Shown piece by piece: positions 1 through 5,474 of a stretch of 9,563 nucleotides of DNA. Location of the stretch: NCBI GenBank assembly GCA_004560375.1, contig SFVC01000047.1, positions 1 through 9,563 of the forward strand, written 5' to 3'. The stretch's first letter is position 1. The number at the start of each line of letters is the position of its first letter. Position numbers and translations under genes: made by a program. The notes below the pieces were generated by a model that saw only the letters and a list, made by a program, of their open reading frames with translations, ran no database searches and was not told the DNA's origin. The DNA comes from a bacterium (lineage in GTDB: Bacteria > Bacillota > Clostridia > Oscillospirales > Oscillospiraceae).

Positions 1-294
1 GGTTTTATTCTTTTTAACCAACGCGGGAAACCGCTCTCGCCGCAGTCAGTTCGGCGGATTATTCAAAAATATCTGAATAAAATTGGCGTCGAGTACCATG
101 TAACACCTCATATGTTTCGGCACACTTTTGCCACCTCATTGCTGGAGGCCGGGGTAGACATTCGGTATATCCAGTCTTTGTTAGGACACAGCTCCATTTC
201 TACAACACAAATTTATACCCATGTTACCACAGCACAGCAAACTCTTCTGCTGGCAGAAAAACATCCCCGAGGGAAAATGACATTCTCTTTCTGA
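1..294 (+). CDS. Tyrosine recombinase / phage-type integrase, C-terminal part (5' end outside window)
   Basis: This is the catalytic C-terminus of a site-specific tyrosine recombinase, an enzyme that cuts and rejoins DNA through a covalent 3'-phosphotyrosine. The reading frame is open from base 1, so the gene starts upstream; 97 codons are visible. The box 'TPHMFRHTFAT' gives the H-x-x-R pair (His 109-111, catalytic Arg 118-120). 'LLGHSS' gives the third-box His (187-189). 'TTQIYTHV' contains the nucleophilic Tyr (214-216). The tail after the Tyr is short and ends at TGA 292-294. All visible catalytic residues are intact. It resembles stand-alone Xer-like integrases of plasmids and integrative elements, but the exact subfamily cannot be told from the C-terminus. 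Base composition is AT-richer than the central genes, consistent with mobile DNA. A strong hairpin follows 7 bases after the stop. Confidence 0.9.
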   Translation, partial: GFILFNQRGKPLSPQSVRRIIQKYLNKIGVEYHVTPHMFRHTFATSLLEAGVDIRYIQSLLGHSSISTTQIYTHVTTAQQTLLLAEKHPRGKMTFSF

Positions 295-301
295 AAATCG
301 C

Positions 302-339
302 GCAGGCCGCCGGATATCCGGCGGCCTGCTGCTATTTTT
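302..339 (+). terminator. Rho-independent terminator of the recombinase gene, built on a perfect palindrome
   Basis: Bases 302-329 form a perfect 28-base palindrome (left half GCAGGCCGCCGGAT, right half its exact reverse complement), giving a very stable GC-rich hairpin. It is followed by TGCTATTTTTG. The T tract (335-339) begins a few bases after the stem, slightly late for an ideal terminator. Its position 7 bases behind the recombinase stop fits termination. A recombination-site role for the palindrome is possible but unsupported. Confidence 0.75.
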
Positions 340-477
340 GAAAGATAATCTGCAATTATCATACGTTTCAGTATAACATAATGCAGTTGAAATTTCTACA
401 ATATTTGATAATTTTTTGCCAAGAAAAATTCAAAATGCCATGAGCATTACCCGGAGATAAACCCATAAGGCCAGACA
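340..477. other. AT-rich intergenic stretch
   Basis: This AT-rich stretch lies between the terminator and the end of the minus-strand small gene. No coding frame is convincing. A TTGAAA (387-392) is followed by TACAAT (397-402) and GATAAT (407-412), but neither sits at a proper promoter spacing and no plus-strand gene follows, so no promoter is called. Confidence 0.5.
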
Positions 478-766
478 TCAAGTTTTGCGGCGGTTGACTT
501 CTTCCTGCTCCCGCTCATAGGAATAACTGCCGTCCGCCCCCAGCTCCATGGCGATCCCCCAGGCCAGACGGAAGCCGGCGATGAAGCTGTTCAGTGCTAT
601 TTTTTCCTGTGCCATCGTGGGGTGTCCACCAGCCTGAGCGCTTTTTTCGAGCCTGCTTGTCCAGCAGGGCGGCAACCTCCTGGCGCTTGCCTTCAAGCTC
701 CTGGCGCCGCTTGTGGTTCAGTTTGGGCGCGAACCTGCGCTCCGGCGCCCTTATGTAGTCGTACAT
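478..766 (-). pseudogene. DUF6809-like small protein, frameshifted
   Basis: Two overlapping minus-strand frames together look like one small protein of about 96 residues. The first begins at ATG 766-764 behind AAGGAGA (775-781, 8-base spacing) and reads MYDYIRAPERRFAP...LLDKQARKK. The second supplies the conserved-looking end, ALNSFIAGFRLAWGIAMEL and an acidic/basic tail, ending at TGA 480-478. The C-terminal 'SFIxGFRLA' helix resembles the small DUF6809 proteins common in Clostridia, whose function is unknown to me. The combined span is 3n+1 bases, so one extra base breaks the frame. Two minus-strand A6 runs (647-642 and 605-600) are the obvious sites. The good ribosome site argues for recent inactivation or a base-call error. 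The family assignment comes from pattern memory and is tentative. Confidence 0.6.
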
Positions 767-774
767 GGCGTGTC

Positions 775-781
775 TCTCCTT
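775..781 (-). promoter_or_regulatory. Ribosome binding site deciding the start of the DUF6809-like gene
   Basis: On the minus strand AAGGAGA lies 8 bases ahead of ATG 766-764. It selects this internal ATG over the in-frame ATG at 793. Confidence 0.75.
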
Positions 782-1126
782 CGGTAGCGACACACCATAC
801 CTCGGCGGGAATAGCCCGGCAAAAGCTGCCGCCTGTTTTCAGATTTTCTGAATCTTTTGGATACGTTCAGCTTGCCACAGAGGATCCCTCTATGATTACA
901 GCGCAGTAGATTTTTCCCAACCTGCGTCCTGGCGAATTGAACTTTTCAGAATAGTTTCATTTATCAGGAGAGCCATTTATCTGTTGTTATGCGTCTTGTT
1001 GATATCGTTCGTCCCCAAATTCAAGAGGGCTCCGTTTCTACTCCAATTTTACCAAACTGCTCTTTTGGATTTTACGAACTGGCGTTATCCTTTTCTTGTA
1101 CCCAGAAATGGAAAGGAGAATTCATT
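782..1126. other. Intergenic region, leader of the pstS-phoU chimera
   Basis: About 345 bases without a recognisable gene. It contains a small inverted repeat TTCAGA-TTT-TCTGAA (838-852) of unknown role and a good ribosome site at its right end. An open frame runs in from 989 toward the chimera, but it has no ribosome site of its own and no recognisable protein features. I found no convincing -35/-10 pair and no clear Pho-type repeat for the original pstS promoter. Confidence 0.5.
1112..1118 (+). promoter_or_regulatory. Ribosome binding site of the pstS'-'phoU chimera
   Basis: AAAGGAG lies 8 bases before ATG 1127. It fixes that ATG as the start rather than the upstream in-frame ATG at 989 or the in-frame ATG at 1136. 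Confidence 0.85.
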
Positions 1127-1789
1127 ATGAGCTTTATGAAAAAATTTGCAGGCATTGTGCTGATCTCCACCCTGTCCCTGACCGCCCTGGCCGGGTGCGC
1201 GCAGAGGGCCGGCGGCACGGTGTCCACCGACGGCTCCACCTCCATGAAGGAGGTCATCGGCGCGCTGGGCGAGGCCTTTGAGGGCAAGAATCAGGGCGAG
1301 CGGGATGTTGAAGCCCTGTGCCTGAAGCTGCTGCTTCAGCAGCAGCCGGTAGCCCGGGATCTGCGGCAGATCTCCGCAGCCATGAAGCTCATCACCGACA
1401 TGGAGCGCATCGGCGATCAAGCCAGCGATATTGTGGAGATTGTGGAGGCCATGCTGTCCGAGGGCTATGTGCCGGAGGACGTGGGGCACATCTGTAAGAT
1501 GGCGGCGGAGGTGATCCAAATGGTCACCGGAAGCGTAGATGCCTACGTCCGACAGGATGCCGCCCTGGCCCATGCGGTCATCGCCGGCGATGACGTGGTT
1601 GACCGCTATTTTACCCAGGTTCGCTCGGTGCTCATCCAAAAAATTGCCGAGGATCCCGCCTCTGGGGAGCGTGCCATGGATCTGCTGATGATCGACAAAT
1701 ACCTGGAGCGCATCGGCGATCACGCGGTCAACATCGCGGAGTGGGTCATTTTCGCAGTCACAGGAGAGCACAAGGGAACAACGCTGTGA
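1127..1789 (+). CDS. In-frame PstS-PhoU chimera (deletion remnant of the pst phosphate operon)
   Basis: The 220-residue product joins two proteins. Residues 1-24 are a lipoprotein signal (MKKF..., hydrophobic core, lipobox LAGC with Cys24). Residues 25-57 match the start of PstS, the phosphate-binding lipoprotein: GTVSTDGSTSM followed by VIGALGEAFEGKN. From about residue 57 the sequence becomes PhoU: ERDVEALCLKLLLQQQPVAR, then ITDMERIGDQASDI, and later YLERIGDHAVNIAEW. These are the two conserved ER-IGD-A-N/D metal-binding repeats. PhoU is normally cytoplasmic, about 215-220 residues, and restrains PstSCAB and Pho signalling; here roughly its first quarter is missing. PstS normally has nearly 300 residues. 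The order pstS-pstC-pstA-pstB-phoU is usual, so one deletion from within pstS to within phoU explains the join at about 1289-1300. The product would be an exported PhoU fragment, probably non-functional. A chimeric assembly is the main alternative. Confidence 0.85.
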   Translation: MSFMKKFAGIVLISTLSLTALAGCAQRAGGTVSTDGSTSMKEVIGALGEAFEGKNQGERDVEALCLKLLLQQQPVARDLRQISAAMKLITDMERIGDQASDIVEIVEAMLSEGYVPEDVGHICKMAAEVIQMVTGSVDAYVRQDAALAHAVIAGDDVVDRYFTQVRSVLIQKIAEDPASGERAMDLLMIDKYLERIGDHAVNIAEWVIFAVTGEHKGTTL

Positions 1790-1790
1790 T

Positions 1791-1934
1791 CTGCACGATG
1801 GTATCTGCCGCCTGGCGCTGGGCCTGGGTGGTCACGAGGGCGTAGGTGTCCGGGGTAAACCCGGCGCTGTAGCGGCCAAGTATTCCGATCACCGGTTTGA
1901 CGTCAACGCCATTTTGCAGGGCTACCGTGGCGAA
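1791..1934 (-). pseudogene. Remnant of a Tn916-type tyrosine integrase C-terminus
   Basis: Read on the minus strand from 1934 downward, this stretch gives FATVALQNGVDVK, then ILGRYSAGFTPDTYALVTT and QAQRQAADTIVQ. It is recognisably the last 48 residues of a Tn916/Tn1545-type integrase, in which the usual wording is close to LGHYSAGFTLDTYTHVT. The nucleophilic Tyr is present (1844-1842), but the box-III His is Arg (codon 1874-1872, CGC for CAC). The upstream catalytic core is absent, so it cannot encode an active recombinase. Its 5' side runs straight into the SLH gene, and its 3' side into the reverse complement of the phoU end without its own stop nearby. This marks two rearrangement joints. 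It is a different family from the recombinase at the left edge. Confidence 0.8.
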
Positions 1935-4572
1935 AGATCCGCTGGAGTACAGCCGCCGCCTCGGCGCGGGTTGTCATTCCCTTGGGATCGAGGATCCCGC
2001 CGTCCTTGCCCCGGAGTATGCCCTGATCCACCGCCCAGCACAGGGCCTCCGTCGCCCAGCCGCTGGCCTTTTCCGCATCGGCGAAGTTCAGTTCTTTGCC
2101 CGTAGCGGCGGGACGCCCGGCGTACCGCCACAGCATGACGGCCAGCTCCTCGCGGCTGATGCTGTGATTGGGGCCAAACCGGCCGTTGCCGTAGCCGCCC
2201 GCAATCTGCCGGGACGCCGCCCAGCGGACGGCTTCCGCGTACCAGGCCCCGCCGGGGATGTCCTCAAAGCCCATGAGGTAGTTGACCACAGGCGTCCCCT
2301 CCAGATTGTGGAGCACCTGAACGAATTCGGCGCGGGAGAGGCTGTCGTCCGGCCTGAACAGGCCGCCGTAGCCGCTCATCAAACCGTTTTCCACGCAGTA
2401 GTGGACGCCGTCATGATACCACGCCGCGGGGTCAGCGTCGGGAAAGCGCCAAATGGGGCAGCTGTTGTCCCTGGGACAGTTGGCATAGCCGCCTTTGGAT
2501 TTCGTGAACTCCGCTTTGACGGTCACCTTCCTGCTGGACATGGTGAAGGTGTACTTCCCGTCGCCCTTGTCGGTCACGGCAACCGTTTTCCCGTTCTGAT
2601 CAGTCACGGTGACGCCGCCGATCTCATAGCCCTTCTCCGGGGTCAGGGTGAGGGTGACCGTGGCGCCGCTGGACGCGCTTTTGTGAGAGGCGGACAGCTT
2701 GCCGCCGGGGGTGGAGGCGGGCAGATCCACGGCATAGGTGGGCTGGACATATCCTCCGCCCCCGTTTCCGCCGCCCGAGGGGGGCTGGGGCTGGTTCCCG
2801 CCGCCGTCCGGGGTATAGCCAATGGCGTAGGTGGAGAATTTTGTGGTATAGATGGTGATGGAATTCGTGCCCAGCTGGAATGTGCCGTCAGCCTTGGTGT
2901 CGTTCTTGGTGAGGGCCTCCGCCGTGCCGTTGTGGTAACGGTACGCCGTCACGTCCTTCTTGCCGGAGAGGTCATAGTCCATCACGATCTCCAGAACGTT
3001 CGCCGCATTGTCGATCGGTTCATTTCTGGGATTCGTTCCCCCTGTCACCGTTTTTACCAGCGACAGATCCAGGAACTCCAGCGTTTTCCCGGCAGCAACG
3101 CCTTTGATGTCTGCCGCGCCGGGGGCGGTTGCTTCGTCCTTCTTCTCCACCGTGAGCTTCACCGTGATGGTTTCGCCGGCCTGTGGCGTCTCCGTTATCA
3201 GCCCCTCCAAGCTCTCCTCGTCCACGGAGGTGCGGGGGGCATCCCCCACCACCTCCACCTTGCCCTGGGTGCTGCCTGAATCAGGCGGCGTGATCGTCCG
3301 GGTGTAGCCGCAGGTGTTGCAGGTGGTGTCCGCGTCGCTTTCCCAGACGTGGTTTTCCTCGGTGATCATATCCGTGTCAAACTCGCCGCAAACGGTGCAG
3401 GTCTGCCAGTGTGTATACTCGTTATATTTATATTGTGTGGTGTGGGCGGCATAGCCGTCCTCCTGGGCGTTGTCCGTGATGGTGCAGTTGTCATTGTAGC
3501 ACTTGTGCCAATGGCCTGTCTCGTCCTTTTCCCATGTCCTGGCCCATTTGTGCTTGCGATAAAGCTCCACAGTGTGCTTGCCGTTTTCGCCCTCCACATC
3601 CCGGAGGGCCAGCTCGCCGGTCTGACTGGACACGAGCGAGAAGTGGCCGGACTGATCCGTATCAGCGGCGGCGGTCAGCACCTGGGGGGCCGCCTCAGTG
3701 AGCCCCGGCGGATAATTGCGATATACCGTGTAGCTTCCCTCCAGCCCGTCCTCCACAGTGATTGCGCCGCTGGGGGTCTGGGCAAAAAGAATAATGTCGC
3801 CATAGCTGCTGCCGTCGCCTTTGATGACGGGGCTGCCCGACAACGTCAGCGTACCATACAGTTCGATGCCCTTCGCGCCCGTGATGGTACCGCCAATCAC
3901 CTCGGCGGATGCCTGGAAGCTAATAAACACACCCGTCCTATCGGAAGTGATGCTACCGCTTTTGACAACCAGCCGGCCTTCGTTCATGGTGATACCGCCG
4001 CCGGTAGAACGCAGCGTGGCCCCGTCCAGGATGACCGTACCCGGTCGGCTCACGCTTACGCAGGCATAATTCCCCCCCTGCACCCAGTTACCGCCATAGA
4101 GGATGATCTTGGTACCGGTCGTCCCCCGCAAAAGAGACATATTCGTTTGCGCTGCGGATAAGCCGCCTGCCCCCTGGCAGTCACAGGCGTTGAGCAGGGC
4201 GCCGCCCTCCACCCACAGGGCGGTTCTATCCGAATCCATACTGCTATTGGTGACGCAGGTACTGGTCAGGGTGTGGCCGTTGAAGCAGAGACTGGAGGTA
4301 CCGGAGACCGTGAGTTGCTTGTCCGTGGCAATATTTTCGGCCAGATAGTAATTTTCATCGGAGATGGAAAAGGTCTTGCCGGCCGCATTCACCATGTCCT
4401 GGGTCAGGGGCTGCCATTCCGCCGATCCGTGGGCGTCCGCCCCCCCGTGGCCGCAGCTTGCGCCGCAGACCGGGTGGCTGTGGGTTGTGCCGTCCGCCGC
4501 CCGCGCCGTCTCCGGCAGCAGGCTTAGCACCAGGCAAAGACATAAAAAGACGCTCAGCAGCCGTTTTTTCAT
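1903..4572 (-). CDS. Secreted S-layer-homology (SLH) surface protein with beta-helix-like N-terminal domain
   Basis: An 889-residue exported protein, anchored non-covalently to wall polymers by SLH repeats. A signal peptide occupies residues 1-26 (MKKRLL, hydrophobic core, cut near ARAA). A His/Cys patch (HSHPVCGASCGH) follows at 31-42. Residues 53-330 are rich in short Gly/Ser/Ile/Val strands, such as LVVKSGSIT and AEVIGGTIT, as in right-handed beta-helix surface proteins. Residues 340-425 carry paired cysteines (358/363, 392/395, 418/421), zinc-ribbon-like. Residues 436-585 form a Thr-rich stalk, 589-608 a Gly linker, and 609-692 a repeat-type domain (PEKGYEIGGVTV...YTFTM). Three SLH domains follow at 710-757, 769-820 and 830-880. 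The last nine residues (RHGSPAKWR) are read from integrase DNA in another frame, so the native end has been replaced. The start is supported by GAGAGG at 4581-4586, 8 bases away. Ligand unknown. Confidence 0.92.
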   Translation of the reverse strand: MKKRLLSVFLCLCLVLSLLPETARAADGTTHSHPVCGASCGHGGADAHGSAEWQPLTQDMVNAAGKTFSISDENYYLAENIATDKQLTVSGTSSLCFNGHTLTSTCVTNSSMDSDRTALWVEGGALLNACDCQGAGGLSAAQTNMSLLRGTTGTKIILYGGNWVQGGNYACVSVSRPGTVILDGATLRSTGGGITMNEGRLVVKSGSITSDRTGVFISFQASAEVIGGTITGAKGIELYGTLTLSGSPVIKGDGSSYGDIILFAQTPSGAITVEDGLEGSYTVYRNYPPGLTEAAPQVLTAAADTDQSGHFSLVSSQTGELALRDVEGENGKHTVELYRKHKWARTWEKDETGHWHKCYNDNCTITDNAQEDGYAAHTTQYKYNEYTHWQTCTVCGEFDTDMITEENHVWESDADTTCNTCGYTRTITPPDSGSTQGKVEVVGDAPRTSVDEESLEGLITETPQAGETITVKLTVEKKDEATAPGAADIKGVAAGKTLEFLDLSLVKTVTGGTNPRNEPIDNAANVLEIVMDYDLSGKKDVTAYRYHNGTAEALTKNDTKADGTFQLGTNSITIYTTKFSTYAIGYTPDGGGNQPQPPSGGGNGGGGYVQPTYAVDLPASTPGGKLSASHKSASSGATVTLTLTPEKGYEIGGVTVTDQNGKTVAVTDKGDGKYTFTMSSRKVTVKAEFTKSKGGYANCPRDNSCPIWRFPDADPAAWYHDGVHYCVENGLMSGYGGLFRPDDSLSRAEFVQVLHNLEGTPVVNYLMGFEDIPGGAWYAEAVRWAASRQIAGGYGNGRFGPNHSISREELAVMLWRYAGRPAATGKELNFADAEKASGWATEALCWAVDQGILRGKDGGILDPKGMTTRAEAAAVLQRIFRHGSPAKWR

Positions 4573-4580
4573 CCTCGTTT

Positions 4581-4586
4581 CCTCTC
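4581..4586 (-). promoter_or_regulatory. Ribosome binding site of the SLH gene
   Basis: On the minus strand GAGAGG lies 8 bases ahead of ATG 4572-4570 and supports that start. Confidence 0.7.
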
Positions 4587-4628
4587 TTTCCGAATGGGTC
4601 GTTCCGTCCCATCCCTGTTTGTACCGCC

Positions 4629-4657
4629 ATCATAGCAAACCCCCGCGCCCATTTCCA
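4629..4657 (-). promoter_or_regulatory. Putative sigma-A-type promoter of the SLH gene
   Basis: On the minus strand TGGAAA (4657-4652) and TATGAT (4634-4629) are separated by exactly 17 bases. The -10 matches consensus at 5 of 6 positions and the -35 at 4 of 6. Transcription would start near 4622, giving a leader of about 50 bases. A TGTGAC direct repeat lies 14 bases upstream of the -35. Confidence 0.55.
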
Positions 4658-4670
4658 CAATTCCGGCAAA

Positions 4671-4687
4671 TGTGACGAGCCTGTGAC
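4671..4687 (+). promoter_or_regulatory. TGTGAC direct repeat, candidate response-regulator operator
   Basis: TGTGAC at 4671-4676 recurs exactly at 4682-4687, an 11-base start-to-start period that puts both copies on the same DNA face. Tandem repeats of this kind are the usual target of OmpR/PhoB-family dimers. The second copy abuts the poorly matching -35 zone of the regulator's promoter, the placement expected for an activator. The pair also lies upstream of the SLH promoter. Binding by the adjacent regulator is an inference. Confidence 0.5.
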
Positions 4688-4690
4688 TTT

Positions 4691-4702
4691 TCTCCCGGGA
4701 GA
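4691..4702. promoter_or_regulatory. 12-bp perfect palindrome inside the regulator promoter
   Basis: TCTCCCGGGAGA is an exact 12-base palindrome lying between the -35 zone and the -10 of the regulator promoter, a typical position for a repressor site. No binding protein can be named. Confidence 0.3.
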
Positions 4703-4707
4703 TTGTG

Positions 4708-4716
4708 TGGTATGAT
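4708..4716 (+). promoter_or_regulatory. Extended -10 promoter of the response-regulator gene
   Basis: TGGTATGAT is an extended -10 (TGn plus TATGAT). No good -35 is found 16-18 bases upstream (4688-4693 reads TTTTCT), which suggests dependence on an activator. Transcription would start near 4723, about 20 bases ahead of ATG 4744. Confidence 0.5.
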
Positions 4717-4729
4717 AAAGGGGAGAAAA

Positions 4730-4738
4730 AAGGGGGTG
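4730..4738 (+). promoter_or_regulatory. Ribosome binding site of the response-regulator gene
   Basis: AAGGGGGTG ends 5 bases before ATG 4744 and decides that start. Confidence 0.75.
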
Positions 4739-4743
4739 GGGCG

Positions 4744-5430
4744 ATGTACCGGGTACTGCTGGTGGATGACGACGCCCATATTATCCACACCAACCGGGCC
4801 TATCTGGAGCAGTGCGGCTACCAGGTGATCGACGCCGCCGACGGCGCCCAGGCCCTGTCCATCGCCTCCACCACCGCCCTGGACGCCATCGTGCTGGACG
4901 TGGAACTGCCGGGGCTGGACGGGGTGGAGGTCTGCCGCCGCATCCGGGAGGTCAGCGGCGTGCCCATCCTGTTCCTCTCGGCCTACGCCGAAACCGACGA
5001 TCGCATCCGGGGCCTGCTGGCGGGGGGCGACGACTACCTGGCTAAGCCCTATTCCCTCCGGGAGCTGGAGCTGCGGATCCGGGGGCGCATCCTGCGCCGG
5101 GAGAACGCGGAACACCGGGAGGCGCTCAACTTTGGGGGCCTTAGCATCGACACCGGGCTGCGGAAGGTGTGTTTTGCGGAGCAGGAGGCCGGCTTTACCA
5201 CCCTGGAGTTTGATCTGCTGGCCTTTCTGGCCCGCCATCCGGGGCAGGTATTCAGCTATGAGGAGCTGTATGACCGGGTGTGGAAATCCCCCATGAACCA
5301 GGGCGTCCACAATATGCAGGTGTGCATGGCCCGGGTGCGGCAGAAGCTGGATCGGCTGTGCCCCGGCGTTCATTATATCCAGACGGTGCGGGGCAAGGGT
5401 TACCGCTTCCTGGGCGCTCCAAAGGAGTAG
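4744..5430 (+). CDS. OmpR/PhoB-family response regulator
   Basis: A 228-residue cytoplasmic two-component regulator. The receiver domain (residues 2-115) has the acidic pair Asp8/Asp9, the phosphoacceptor Asp52 (VLDVELPGLDG), the switch residues Ser79 and Tyr98, and the catalytic Lys101 (LAKPYS). All key residues are intact. The C-terminal winged helix (about 128-226) includes TTLEFDLLAFLARHPGQVFS, the recognition-helix region 'NMQVCMARVRQKL' and the closing 'IQTVRGKGYRF'. Length is normal for the family. The ATG at 4744 is preferred to an in-frame ATG at 4705 because AAGGGGGTG sits 5 bases before it and 4705 lies upstream of the predicted promoter. The gene is divergent from the SLH gene and probably controls it and itself. 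The likely partner is the kinase at 6917-8881. The physiological signal is unknown. Confidence 0.95.
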   Translation: MYRVLLVDDDAHIIHTNRAYLEQCGYQVIDAADGAQALSIASTTALDAIVLDVELPGLDGVEVCRRIREVSGVPILFLSAYAETDDRIRGLLAGGDDYLAKPYSLRELELRIRGRILRRENAEHREALNFGGLSIDTGLRKVCFAEQEAGFTTLEFDLLAFLARHPGQVFSYEELYDRVWKSPMNQGVHNMQVCMARVRQKLDRLCPGVHYIQTVRGKGYRFLGAPKE

Positions 5431-5432
5431 TA

Positions 5433-5465
5433 AAACCCGCCCCGGCCCAGGGCCGGAGCGGGTTT
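5433..5465. terminator. Bidirectional hairpin terminator between convergent genes
   Basis: AAACCCGC pairs with GCGGGTTT and CCGGCC with GGCCGG, interrupted by one C/A mismatch, around a CAG loop. The hairpin lies 2 bases after the regulator stop and 9 bases beyond the end of the convergent surface-protein gene. Short T runs on both strands (TTT on plus, TTTT on minus) fit termination from both sides. Confidence 0.75.
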
Positions 5466-5474
5466 GCCGATCTG

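Noticed and set aside
642..647. Programmed -1 frameshift at A AAA AAG in the DUF6809-like gene
   Set aside because: The heptamer is in the right phase for -1 slippage, but the downstream conserved frame is +1 relative to the first frame, so a -1 shift would enter the wrong frame.
838..852. Inverted repeat TTCAGA-TTT-TCTGAA
   Set aside because: It is short, AT-rich, lies in a gene-free stretch, and has no promoter or T tract next to it; chance is likely.
981..1005. Pho-box-like repeats (TGTTGTTAT, TTGTTGATAT) ahead of the pstS remnant
   Set aside because: The spacing is not the regular 11-base period, and the similarity is too weak to call a PhoP/PhoB site.
989..1126. Earlier start for the pstS-phoU chimera at ATG 989
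   Set aside because: It would place 46 residues before a clear lipoprotein signal, and the strong ribosome site is at 1112-1118 just ahead of ATG 1127.
1897..3279. 460-codon open frame on the plus strand opposite the SLH gene
   Set aside because: Its product is low-complexity Gly/Val/Arg-rich with no domain, while the minus strand encodes clear SLH and secretion features; it is a GC-skew shadow.
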